Assembly (NCBI RefSeq): GCF_002729955.1 | Contig: NZ_PBYA01000029.1 | Location: 53,627 to 117,626, forward strand | DNA: 64,000 nucleotides | Source of the DNA: Salinisphaera sp. | Lineage (GTDB): Bacteria > Pseudomonadota > Gammaproteobacteria > Nevskiales > Salinisphaeraceae | Direction of reading: 5' to 3' | Part shown: in pieces, positions 9,125-17,046 of the stretch | Layout: every line of letters starts with the position of its first letter | How positions within the stretch are numbered: position 1 is the stretch's first letter | Program-made: the position numbers and the translations under genes | The notes under the pieces: model-generated | What the model saw: the letters and a program-made list of their open reading frames with translations, nothing else | Database searches by the model: none | What the model was told of the DNA's origin: nothing

Positions 9125-9147
9125 CCGCGCCCCCGAGCGCGGTTTTT
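9125..9147 (+). terminator. Terminator-like hairpin in plus orientation
   Basis: CCGCGC (9125-9130) pairs with GCGCGG (9137-9142) and is followed by TTTTT on the plus strand. It lies between uvrD and the DUF3187 gene, both on the minus strand, so as a U-tract terminator it faces against both genes. It could stop an antisense transcript crossing the DUF3187 gene, or act as a plain 3' stem for uvrD. Confidence 0.5.
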
Positions 9148-9161
9148 AGTTATCGATCAAG

Positions 9162-11321
9162 TCATACCGGATCGAGTTTGGCATAGCCGGCGATCAGCCA
9201 CTTGCTGCCCACCCCGTCGAAGTTGACCTGAATCCGCGCGCGAGCGCCATCCCCTTCGAAGGCCAGTACCGTGCCCTGGCCGAATTTCTTGTGCGCCACC
9301 CGCTGACCGAGCGACAGCCCGGCCGCGCGCTGTTCGGACTTGGCGATGCTGCCCGGGCGATACACCGGCTGGCTGATGCCCGCCTGCGGCCGCACTTCGC
9401 GCAGAAAGTCGGCCGGGATCTCGCGCAGAAAACGCGACGGCGCGCACAGATTCTCCGAGCCATGCAGGCGCCGCACCTCGGCATGCGAGATGTGCAGCTT
9501 CTCCATTGCCCGGGTCATGCCGACATAGCAAAGGCGGCGTTCTTCCTCGAGGCCGTTGTCGTCGTCGACCGAGCGCTGGTGCGGAAACAGACCTTCTTCG
9601 AGGCCGACCATGAACACCAACGGGAACTCCAGGCCCTTGGCCGAATGCAGGGTCATCAACTGAACCGATTCGTCCCATTCGCCGGCCTGGTTCTCGCCGG
9701 CTTCCAGCGAGGCATAGGCCAGAAACTGGGTGACCTCGTCCATGGTGTCGTCGTCATCGGCCGCATAGGCCCGGGCGGCGGATACCAGTTCGTCGAGGTT
9801 TTCCTTGCGGCCTTCGGCTTTTTCGTCGCCGCCCTTGCCGTGGTGGGCCTTGAGGTCGGTGGCCGTGATCACCTTTTCGGCGATTTCATGCAGGGCCATG
9901 CCTTCGATCTCGGCATCCAGCGTATCGATGAGTTCGATGAAGGCCATGACCATCTTGCCGGCACGGGCCGGCAGCCCATTCTCGGCCAGGTCGAACGCGG
10001 CTTGCCACAGGCTCATCGCGCCGGCGCGGGCATGGCTGCGGATCTTGTCGACCGTGGTCGCACCAATGCCACGCGTAGGCGTGTTGACGATACGCTCGAA
10101 GGCGGCATCGTCGGCCCGGGATTGCAGCAGCCGCATATAGGCCAATGCGTCCTTGATCTCGGCGCGCTCGAAGAACTTCTGGCCGCCGTAGATGCGATAG
10201 GAAATCTCGGCCGCGATCAGCCGCTCTTCGAGCACGCGCGACTGGGCATTGGAGCGATAGAGGATGGCGATATCCGAGCGCTTGCCGCCGTCCGCGATCC
10301 AGTTCTGGATACGGGTAACGACATGCTGGGCCTCGTCGTACTCGTTGAAGGCCGCATAGACGTCGATCGGCTCGCCATCGGCGCCAGCGGTCCACAACTC
10401 CTTGCCCAGCCGGGTGAGATTGTGGCCGATCAGCCCGTTGGCCGCGCCCAGGATCGTGCCGGTGGAGCGATAGTTCTGCTCCAGACGCACGGTGGCGGTG
10501 TTCTTGAAGTCTTCCTCGAAGCGCAGGATGTTATCCACCCGCGCGCCGCGCCAGGAATAGATGGACTGATCGTCGTCGCCGACGATGAACACCTTGCCGC
10601 TGTCGCCGGCCAGCAGGCGAATCCACGCATACTGCAGCGCGTTCGTATCCTGGAATTCGTCGACGAGGATATGGCTGAAGCGCCGCCGGTAGTGCGCCAG
10701 CAGGTCGGCGTTGTCGCGACAGGTCTCGAAGGCGCGCAGCAGCAGCTCGGGGAAATCGACCAGGCCGGCCGATTCGCGCGCGCTCTCATAGGCCTGATAG
10801 ACGCGAATCATCTGACTGCGCGCATAGTCGCCGGTATCGGCCAGATCACGGGGACGCTCGGCGGCCTCCTTGCAGCTGTTGATGAAGCCCTGCATCTGGC
10901 GCGGCGGCCAGCGCTGCTCATCCATTTCCAGATTCTTGAGCGTGCGTCGTACCAGGCGGTACTGATCGTCGGAATCGATGATCTGGAACGCCTGCGGTAG
11001 CTTGGCTTCCTTGAAATGCAGCCGCAGCAGCCGGTGGGCGATCCCATGAAAGGTGCCCACCCATAGCGCGCGGGCCGGTACGCGCAGCATCGGCTCGAGC
11101 CGGGCACGCATCTCGCCGGCGGCCTTGTTGGTGAAGGTCACGGCCAGTATCGACTGCGGCGAGACGCCCTCGACGCCAATCAGCCAGGCAATACGATGAA
11201 TCAATACCCGGGTCTTGCCCGAGCCCGCGCCGGCGAGCACGCGCATATGCCCCGGCGGTGCGCCCACCGCTTCGCGCTGGGCTTCGTTCAAAGAGTCGAG
11301 AATTGTCGATACATCATCCAT
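9162..11321 (-). CDS. uvrD: DNA helicase II (UvrD)
   Basis: A superfamily 1A 3'-to-5' helicase for nucleotide-excision and mismatch repair, 719 residues, the normal size. The start MDDVSTILDSLNEAQREAV aligns with E. coli UvrD. Walker A is GAGSGKT, motif Ia is AVTFTNKAA, Walker B is VDEFQDTN, motif III is GDDDQSIYSWRGA, motif IV is LEQNYRS, and motifs V and VI are TLHSAKGLEF and RRLCYVGMTRA. The C-terminal region (HKKFGQGTVLAFEGDG onward) is the Tudor-like domain that contacts RNA polymerase. The frame is open upstream of 11321, but ATG 11321 is the conserved start. Confidence 0.97.
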   Translation of the reverse strand: MDDVSTILDSLNEAQREAVGAPPGHMRVLAGAGSGKTRVLIHRIAWLIGVEGVSPQSILAVTFTNKAAGEMRARLEPMLRVPARALWVGTFHGIAHRLLRLHFKEAKLPQAFQIIDSDDQYRLVRRTLKNLEMDEQRWPPRQMQGFINSCKEAAERPRDLADTGDYARSQMIRVYQAYESARESAGLVDFPELLLRAFETCRDNADLLAHYRRRFSHILVDEFQDTNALQYAWIRLLAGDSGKVFIVGDDDQSIYSWRGARVDNILRFEEDFKNTATVRLEQNYRSTGTILGAANGLIGHNLTRLGKELWTAGADGEPIDVYAAFNEYDEAQHVVTRIQNWIADGGKRSDIAILYRSNAQSRVLEERLIAAEISYRIYGGQKFFERAEIKDALAYMRLLQSRADDAAFERIVNTPTRGIGATTVDKIRSHARAGAMSLWQAAFDLAENGLPARAGKMVMAFIELIDTLDAEIEGMALHEIAEKVITATDLKAHHGKGGDEKAEGRKENLDELVSAARAYAADDDDTMDEVTQFLAYASLEAGENQAGEWDESVQLMTLHSAKGLEFPLVFMVGLEEGLFPHQRSVDDDNGLEEERRLCYVGMTRAMEKLHISHAEVRRLHGSENLCAPSRFLREIPADFLREVRPQAGISQPVYRPGSIAKSEQRAAGLSLGQRVAHKKFGQGTVLAFEGDGARARIQVNFDGVGSKWLIAGYAKLDPV

Positions 11322-11455
11322 GGCGCGCATTGTAACCAATGCGCCGCCCCCGCCGGCCGGGCATTCATGGACGCGAAAGCTCAGCGCGATAGACTCAGCG
11401 GCTGGGAGACACGAGCAATCGCCGTTTAACGGCCCGCTTTCGGAGAATACCGACC

Positions 11456-12223
11456 ATGCGTCGAATTTATGCCGCTTCGCTACTGTTGCTGTTGGTTGCC
11501 TGTGCAACCTCGCCGACCGGGCGCAATCAGCTCAAGCTCTTTTCGGAAGAAAAGATCGCGCAGATGGGCGTTCAGAGCTATCAGCAGATGAAGCAGAAAG
11601 AGCCCATCGACACCAGCACCGCCGACAATCGCTATGTGAAATGCGTGGCCGATGCGGTCACCCGCGTCACCGGCGGCGAATGGGAAATCACCGTCTTCAA
11701 GGACGACCAGGTCAACGCCTTCGCCCTGCCCGGCGGCAAGATCGGCGTTTATTCCGGACTGCTCGACGTGGCCAAGACCGACGACCAGCTCGCTACGGTG
11801 ATCGCCCACGAAGTGGGGCACGTACTCGCCGACCACGGCAACGAACGCGTCTCCCAGCAGGCTGCGACCCAGGGCGGACTGCAGGTCGTGTCGGCCTTTC
11901 TGGGCGGCGGCGGCGGGGGCGGCAATCAGGCCGTGATGTCGGCGCTCGGCCTCGGTGCGCAAGTGGGCATACTGCTGCCGTTTTCGCGCACCCAGGAAAG
12001 CGAGGCCGATACCATCGGCCTGGAACTGATGGCCCGCGCCGGCTTCGATCCGCGTCAGTCGGTTGCGCTATGGCAGAACATGGCCGCAGCCGGCGGCGAG
12101 AAGCCGGCCGAGTTCATGTCGACCCATCCGTCCAACCAGAGCCGGATCAACAACCTGCAAAGCCACATGAACCAGGCCATGCAGCTTTACCAGCAGGCGC
12201 CCAACAAGCCGAACTGCAGCTAG
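11456..12223 (+). CDS. M48-family metalloprotease lipoprotein (LoiP/YcaL-like)
   Basis: A 255-residue lipoprotein. The signal peptide has the lipobox LLVAC with Cys16, probably anchoring it in the outer membrane. The zinc site is HEVGH (118-122) with the third ligand in ESEAD (about 181-185). The substrate-cleft segment VNAFALPGGKIGVYSGLL is typical of M48 proteases. A run of seven glycines near residue 150 makes a flexible loop. ATG 11456 is preceded by GGAGA. Relatives (LoiP, YcaL, BepA) take part in outer-membrane protein quality control; this one has no TPR domain and so is more like LoiP. It is divergent from uvrD. Confidence 0.9.
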   Translation: MRRIYAASLLLLLVACATSPTGRNQLKLFSEEKIAQMGVQSYQQMKQKEPIDTSTADNRYVKCVADAVTRVTGGEWEITVFKDDQVNAFALPGGKIGVYSGLLDVAKTDDQLATVIAHEVGHVLADHGNERVSQQAATQGGLQVVSAFLGGGGGGGNQAVMSALGLGAQVGILLPFSRTQESEADTIGLELMARAGFDPRQSVALWQNMAAAGGEKPAEFMSTHPSNQSRINNLQSHMNQAMQLYQQAPNKPNCS

Positions 12224-12245
12224 CGCCAGGCTGGCCCGATCGAGC

Positions 12246-12294
12246 GCCCGCATACCCGGTGTAGCGGGCCGATTGGGGCGCTTGAATTTTTTTT
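12246..12294 (+). terminator. Weak terminator candidate after the M48 gene
   Basis: GCCCGC (12246-12251) can pair with GCGGGC (12264-12269), and an eight-base T run lies at 12287-12294, but 17 bases separate stem and T run. This is looser than a standard intrinsic terminator; the T run might instead be an upstream element of the next promoter. Confidence 0.3.
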
Positions 12295-12298
12295 CGGC

Positions 12299-12440
12299 TT
12301 GAGCTATTGCAAGCAGCGAAAAATATGTAGACTCGGAATTGTTCGGCTTAGCCGTCCTCCGTTGGTCTTAGTTTGGTGTCGTTGACGAGTCCGTACGGTT
12401 TTTCAGAAATAATGACACGGTATCGCTAGGATCAGTCGAG
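12299..12440 (+). promoter_or_regulatory. Promoter and long leader of the RRM gene
   Basis: Possible promoter elements are TTGAGC (12299-12304) with TATGTA (12324-12329), spacing 19, or TTGCAA (12307) with TAGACT (12328), spacing 15. Either would leave a 5' leader of about 100 bases, AT-richer than its surroundings. Long leaders are common for cold-shock and RNA-binding protein genes, so control at the RNA level is possible. No consensus is strong. Confidence 0.35.
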
Positions 12441-12713
12441 ATGAATATTTACGTGGGCAATCTGTCGTGGAACACCAATGACGACGAACTCCGGGGCGCT
12501 TTCGAAGCGTTCGGTGAAGTATCGTCGGCCAAGGTGATCATGGACCGCGAAACCGGCCGTTCGCGCGGCTTCGGCTTTGTGGAAATGCCGGACGACAACG
12601 ATGCCAAGCAGGCCATCGAAGGCATGAACAACAAGGATCTCGGTGGTCGCACCCTGCGGGTGAACGAAGCCCGTCCGCGCGACGATCGTCCGCGCGGCCC
12701 GCGTCGCTTCTAA
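12441..12713 (+). CDS. Single-RRM RNA-binding protein
   Basis: A 90-residue protein made of one RNA-recognition motif. RNP2 is IYVGNL (residues 3-8) and RNP1 is RGFGFVEM (about 40-47), with the Phe and Tyr positions that stack on RNA bases. The tail (about 76-90) is basic and rich in Arg, Pro and Gly. It resembles the small Rbp proteins of cyanobacteria and proteobacteria, which bind mRNA and are often cold-induced. It is followed by an excellent terminator and appears monocistronic. The RNA targets are unknown. Confidence 0.93.
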   Translation: MNIYVGNLSWNTNDDELRGAFEAFGEVSSAKVIMDRETGRSRGFGFVEMPDDNDAKQAIEGMNNKDLGGRTLRVNEARPRDDRPRGPRRF

Positions 12714-12742
12714 GCGCTACGCGCTACGCATAACCGCGAAGA

Positions 12743-12772
12743 AGAAAGCCGCCATCGTGCGGCTTTCTTTTT
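12743..12772 (+). terminator. Strong Rho-independent terminator of the RRM gene
   Basis: AGAAAGCCGC (12743-12752) pairs perfectly with GCGGCTTTCT (12759-12768) over a six-base loop, and four more Ts follow. It is oriented for the RRM gene. Confidence 0.95.
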
Positions 12773-12864
12773 GTGCGCTAGATGAAATCGCAGCGCAGCT
12801 GCGACTGAACGAACGCGACAGGCGGGCCGCACAGCGGCCGAGCCGGTGCGTTTGCAAGCGGCCA

Positions 12865-12891
12865 GGGCACGCCCGAATACCGGGCGTGCCC
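12865..12891. repeat. Perfect 11-bp stem-loop near the phoD 3' end
   Basis: GGGCACGCCCG (12865-12875) and CGGGCGTGCCC (12881-12891) form an 11-pair stem with a five-base loop, 14 bases beyond the stop of the PhoD gene (minus strand). It could protect or end that mRNA; there is no T tract. The GGGCGTG core is shared with the hairpins at 1452 and 6874. Confidence 0.65.
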
Positions 12892-12904
12892 GCGGTTCCA
12901 GCAC

Positions 12905-14689
12905 TCAGCCGGTTGCAGCCGTGGCCTGGCTACCCGAGGGGGCCAATGCCGGCGCATCAGCGACCGGCTGGCTCTGGCTATCGGCCGCCACCACGTGGTT
13001 TTCGCCGGCGCGTACCTGCCAGGCGCTGGCAAAGCGCTGCTGATCGTTGCGGCTTTCGATATCGTCGACGTACCACCATTCGGCCTGCATACGCTCGGGC
13101 GTGATATCGAGCAACAGATAGCCGCGCTTGGTTAGCTCGACATATTTCATATGCGGGTTCTGGCTCAATAGCGCGGGGCGGGCGTCGTTGCTGTCCCTCC
13201 CTGGCGAGGTGACGGCTGTCGTCACGAACTCCACGCCCATCGAGCCCATGCCGGTATCCGGATCATAGGCTGTGGCGTCGTTCGGGTCTTCGGTAATATC
13301 CAGCGCCCAGGAGGTATGGATATCGCCGGTGAGCACCACGACGTTGTCGATGGCCACATTCGGGGCGGCCTGGCCGCCGCGGATTATATTCCACACCTGA
13401 TCCCGCGCCCGCGGGTAGCCGTCCCATTGATCGGAATTGATGAACACACCGCCCTGGCCGCCGGGATTGGCGGTATTGCTCGAATTAGGCGCGCCCTGGC
13501 GCTTGAGCTGGCCGAACATCACCTGCTGACCAATCAGCTTCCAACGCGCCCGGGTCTGCTGCAGCTGCCCGGCCAGCCATTGGCGCTGCGCGTCGTCGAT
13601 CAGGCTGCGGTCGGCGTTGGCATAGTCGCCGGTATCGGTGAAATCGTCCCCGGCATTGGGGGCTAGCTGCTCGTCGCGGCCGATCAGGCGCGTATCCAGC
13701 ATCGATAGCGAAACCAGATCGCCGATCTCGAAGCCGCGATAGATACGGTCCGGGTTGTCCGGGTCGGTTTCGCGAATGGGCATCCATTCGTAATACGCCT
13801 GGATGGAGGCGGCCTCGCGTTCGCTCCACGGCCCTTCGCCGCGGTCGGGGTCGTGGTTCTGGGCACCGTTACGCCAGCTGTCATTGGTCGATTCGTGGTC
13901 GTCCCAGACCGCGATCATCGGGTGCTGGCGATGCAGCTCCTGCAGGTCGACATCGGTTTTGTAGCAGGCATGACGGGTCCGATAATCGTCGAGGCTGACG
14001 ATCTCGTAGGGCGGCTCGGGGGCCCGGCCGAGCGGACGGCCATCGCCATATTCCTTGGGATTTTCTTCCGGCCCGACGCCGCGCCCCGGATATTCGTATA
14101 GGTAATCCCCCAAATGCAGCACCAGATCCAGATCGGCGCGTTCGGCCACCCGGCCATAGACGTTGAAGAAGCCGAACGGATAGTTCGAGCAGGACAGCAC
14201 CGCCATGCGCAGCCGTTGCACCCCGGCCGCCGGCAGCGTGCGGGTACGCCCCATCGGGGAACGCTCGCCGGCGGTTTCGAACTGATAGTAGTAGGTGGTG
14301 CCGGCGGCCAGCCCGGTTACATCGGCCTTGACCGTGTAATCCCGTGTGGCATCGGTGATGACGGTGCCACTACGCAGTACGTTGCTCATGTCCGGGGATT
14401 CGGAGAGCATCCAGTTGACGCTGACATCGCCCTCGCTCGACGGGGTGACCCGGCTCCAGAGCATGACGCGGTCAGTCAGCGGATCGCCGCTGGCCACGCC
14501 ATGGGCGAACGTTTCGGCACTGCTGCCCGGCGCACGCGATACGCGCGCGGCACTGCCGCCATCGTCGCTGCAGCCGCCCAGCCCGACCACGGACAGAGCC
14601 GCGCCGCCGGCAAAGCCGGCCCGGCGTAGAAACGAACGACGGGTTTGCGGCGCAAGCGCGCTGCGATGATTTTGCTTCGGCTGACCCAT
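12905..14689 (-). CDS. phoD: PhoD-type alkaline phosphatase/phosphodiesterase, Tat-exported lipoprotein
   Basis: A 594-residue secreted metallophosphoesterase of the PhoD family, which releases phosphate from mono- and diesters using calcium and iron. The N terminus has the twin-arginine motif TRRSFLRRAG and a hydrophobic stretch ending GLGGC (Cys40), so Tat export with lipid anchoring is likely. A PhoD N-terminal beta domain (HGVASGDPLTDRVMLWSR) precedes the metal-site motifs LSCSNYPFGFFN, LHLGDYLYEY, WDDHES and VVLTGDIHTSWALD. ATG 14689 has AGGAG seven bases upstream. No clear Pho box was seen upstream. It is the last gene after the oppF and amidohydrolase-like genes on this strand. Confidence 0.92.
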   Translation of the reverse strand: MGQPKQNHRSALAPQTRRSFLRRAGFAGGAALSVVGLGGCSDDGGSAARVSRAPGSSAETFAHGVASGDPLTDRVMLWSRVTPSSEGDVSVNWMLSESPDMSNVLRSGTVITDATRDYTVKADVTGLAAGTTYYYQFETAGERSPMGRTRTLPAAGVQRLRMAVLSCSNYPFGFFNVYGRVAERADLDLVLHLGDYLYEYPGRGVGPEENPKEYGDGRPLGRAPEPPYEIVSLDDYRTRHACYKTDVDLQELHRQHPMIAVWDDHESTNDSWRNGAQNHDPDRGEGPWSEREAASIQAYYEWMPIRETDPDNPDRIYRGFEIGDLVSLSMLDTRLIGRDEQLAPNAGDDFTDTGDYANADRSLIDDAQRQWLAGQLQQTRARWKLIGQQVMFGQLKRQGAPNSSNTANPGGQGGVFINSDQWDGYPRARDQVWNIIRGGQAAPNVAIDNVVVLTGDIHTSWALDITEDPNDATAYDPDTGMGSMGVEFVTTAVTSPGRDSNDARPALLSQNPHMKYVELTKRGYLLLDITPERMQAEWWYVDDIESRNDQQRFASAWQVRAGENHVVAADSQSQPVADAPALAPSGSQATAATG

Positions 14690-14716
14690 GGCATAGCTCC
14701 TGCTGAAGATTGGACG

Positions 14717-14731
14717 GCTTCAGCCTGAAGC
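14717..14731. promoter_or_regulatory. Inverted repeat upstream of phoD
   Basis: GCTTCAG (14717-14723) and CTGAAGC (14725-14731) are perfect inverted repeats about one centre base, in the 57-base gap between the amidohydrolase-like gene and phoD. It is too compact for a good terminator and may be a protein-binding site, or an mRNA stem in the shared transcript. Confidence 0.4.
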
Positions 14732-14746
14732 GGGCCTATGAAGTCT

Positions 14747-15976
14747 TCATGACCCGTCCCGGCGCTCGAACACGGTCGCCGGCAGGGCCAGACCCGTGGT
14801 CGGCAGGTGGATCTGGCGCAGGGTCACGTAGACGAACAGCAGCGGATTGACGTCGTAGATGGCCCGCAGCGGCGCGATCAGCGCGGGGTCGATGAAGCCC
14901 TTGTCAGCCAGCTGCGCCAGATCGACCGCCCCAGCCAGCGCCGAGCGTGGATAGCCGCTGGCATAAACAAGACGATCGAAGAACTGCGGATGCTGTAACA
15001 GCGGAATGAGCACCGTTTCAGCACGTTTACCGGACAGCACACCGTCAAGCGAAATCGCCAGCTGTTCACGATAGGCGCCCACCCGCAGCAGCGTGAACAG
15101 CGCCTGCATGACCGCGCCTTCGTCGCCCGCCACGTCGCCGATCGACACGGTGAGCCGCACACCGGCATCGAGCGCGGGCCGCAGGGCGTCGACATCGACC
15201 GCGCCCTCATCCCCGCCTGTCTCGGGTCCCGAGCCCAACCGCATATGCAAACGCAGATCGCGCTCGGCCATCACCGCATAGGCGGCCCGGGCCGGCGCGC
15301 CGCCCAGATCGATGTGCTGGGCGGTCGGCCACCAGGCCACATCGCGCACGCCGGCATCGGCCCAGTCTGCGAGCACGGCTGTCGCATCGGGGCGTGCCGG
15401 ATGCACCGACACCACCGGAATAAGCCGCCCGCCGCTGCGCGCTGCCAGTTCCACCACGTCGGCATTGGCGACGAACCCCGTGGTGGCCTGTTCATCCAGT
15501 TCGCCATCGGCGCTATAGACGGCGTCCCGGGCGAACACCTGGGCACGATAGGCCGCCGGCATGGCCTCGATCTGGCGCAGCAGACGCGACGCATACACAT
15601 CGAACACCTGCAGCTCGTCTTTCACCCCCGCGGCATGCCGCAGAAACTGCCAGTCGAGCCAGGCACGCGGCGTGGTGGGCGACCCCGCAGGCACCCGCGG
15701 CTGGGCCGGCTCGGCCTCGAGCTGGCGACCGATGCGGTCACTCGACAGCAGCGTGATCCGATGATCCACGACCGCGCCATCGATATCGGCCAGACTGTCG
15801 GCGATCAGTTTCCGTGCCGCCTCCGGCAGTACCCAGTCGGCGTCCTCCGGCTGATGGGACCAGGCGCCGGCATAGGTGTTGAGCACGGTATGCCAGCCGG
15901 CCACGCCGGCCACGGCCACCAGCGCCACGAACAGGGCCAGCACGCCCAGCCGGTTGAACAGGCGCTCGTAGCTCAT
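14747..15976 (-). CDS. Membrane-anchored amidohydrolase-fold protein, apparently lacking metal ligands
   Basis: A 409-residue protein with one N-terminal transmembrane anchor (about 11-33) and a large periplasmic domain. The domain reads like an amidohydrolase-2 (ACMSD-type) TIM barrel, with segments such as VVSVHPARPDAT, VAWWPTAQHIDL, LHMRLGSGPE, YASGYPRSAL and NPLLFVYVTLR. The usual first-strand HxH pair is not visible (the strand reads VVDHRITLL), and the late-barrel Asp position reads YASGYP. Catalysis by the standard mechanism is therefore doubtful. Start ATG 15976 lies three bases after the oppF stop, so it is cotranscribed with oppF. Family assignment is by pattern only and moderately sure. 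Confidence 0.6.
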   Translation of the reverse strand: MSYERLFNRLGVLALFVALVAVAGVAGWHTVLNTYAGAWSHQPEDADWVLPEAARKLIADSLADIDGAVVDHRITLLSSDRIGRQLEAEPAQPRVPAGSPTTPRAWLDWQFLRHAAGVKDELQVFDVYASRLLRQIEAMPAAYRAQVFARDAVYSADGELDEQATTGFVANADVVELAARSGGRLIPVVSVHPARPDATAVLADWADAGVRDVAWWPTAQHIDLGGAPARAAYAVMAERDLRLHMRLGSGPETGGDEGAVDVDALRPALDAGVRLTVSIGDVAGDEGAVMQALFTLLRVGAYREQLAISLDGVLSGKRAETVLIPLLQHPQFFDRLVYASGYPRSALAGAVDLAQLADKGFIDPALIAPLRAIYDVNPLLFVYVTLRQIHLPTTGLALPATVFERRDGS

Positions 15977-15979
15977 CGT

Positions 15980-16990
15980 TCAACCCGTGGCCGCGGGACG
16001 GCCCTCTACCACGGTTTCGGCATGCAGACAGGCCACCCGGGTCTGCTCGCCGAATGCGCGCAGGGCCGGCGTCTGCGCGCCGCAGTCCGCCTGGGCCCAG
16101 GGGCAGCGGGTACGAAAAACACAGCCCGATGGCGGGTCGGCCGGCGACGGCAACTCGCCCGGCAGGGCGATACGGCGGCGGCTGCGCTCGATGGTCGGGT
16201 CCGGGCGGGGCACGGCTGACAGCAGCGCCCGAGTGTAGGGATGCGCGGGGGTATCGAACAGCACATCCGAAGGCGCCCGCTCCATGACCCGGCCGAGATA
16301 CATCACCATCACCTCGTCGCTGATCTGGCGCACCACCGCCAGGTCGTGGGCGATGAACAACAGGGCAATACCGAACTCGGCCTGAAGCTGTTGCAGCAGT
16401 TCGACGATTTTCGCCTGGATCGAGACATCCAGCGCCGAGACCGGCTCGTCGCAGATCAATACCTTCGGCTCCACCACCAGCGCACGGGCAATGCCAATGC
16501 GCTGACACTGCCCGCCCGAGAATTCGTGCGGATAGCGATTGATATGGGCCTGCGACAGCCCCACGCGCTCGATCATCGCCGCCACGCGCCGGCTGCGATC
16601 CGCGCGGCTCAGATCGGGCCGCAGATGGCGCAACGGCTCGGCCACGATCTGGCCCACCGTCATGCGCGGGTCGAGACTGGCCAGCGGGTCCTGAAAGATC
16701 ATCTGCACATCGCGGCGCAGCGCTTTCCAGCTGGCAGCGCGATCGTGGCGCACCTGCTGACCCAGGAACATGATCAGCCCCGAGGTCACCGGAACCATAC
16801 CGGTCAATGCACGCGCGAGCGTGGACTTGCCGCAGCCGGATTCGCCGACCAGGCCCAGCGTTTGCCCGGGCTTGAGATCCAGGCTGACGCCGTCCACGGC
16901 CTTGAGCGGGTTCGCCGCGCCGCCGAACCAGCCGCCGCCCTGCTCAAAGTGCACTTTCAGATCGTCTACCCGCAGCAGTGCTTCGCTCAT
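15980..16990 (-). CDS. oppF: Oligopeptide ABC transporter ATP-binding protein OppF
   Basis: A 336-residue cytoplasmic ATPase that pairs with OppD to drive peptide uptake. Walker A is GESGCGKST, the Q loop is MIFQDPLASLDPR, the signature is FSGGQCQRIGIARAL, Walker B is VLICDEPVSALD and the H loop is FIAHDLAVV. The C-terminal oligopeptide-transport extension with CVFRTRCPWAQADC is present. The frame continues upstream, but ATG 16990 gives the usual MSEALLRVDDLKVHF start. It is separated from the rest of the opp genes by a plus-strand gene and by cls. The amidohydrolase-like gene follows three bases later. Confidence 0.93.
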   Translation of the reverse strand: MSEALLRVDDLKVHFEQGGGWFGGAANPLKAVDGVSLDLKPGQTLGLVGESGCGKSTLARALTGMVPVTSGLIMFLGQQVRHDRAASWKALRRDVQMIFQDPLASLDPRMTVGQIVAEPLRHLRPDLSRADRSRRVAAMIERVGLSQAHINRYPHEFSGGQCQRIGIARALVVEPKVLICDEPVSALDVSIQAKIVELLQQLQAEFGIALLFIAHDLAVVRQISDEVMVMYLGRVMERAPSDVLFDTPAHPYTRALLSAVPRPDPTIERSRRRIALPGELPSPADPPSGCVFRTRCPWAQADCGAQTPALRAFGEQTRVACLHAETVVEGRPAATG

Positions 16991-17046
16991 CGACAAGCCG
17001 TTCTCGTAACGCATCGCAAACCCGATAACGATGGTACGCTGGACTC

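Noticed and set aside
9291..11000. Open frame of about 570 codons opposite uvrD
   Set aside because: Antisense shadow of a fully recognisable helicase.
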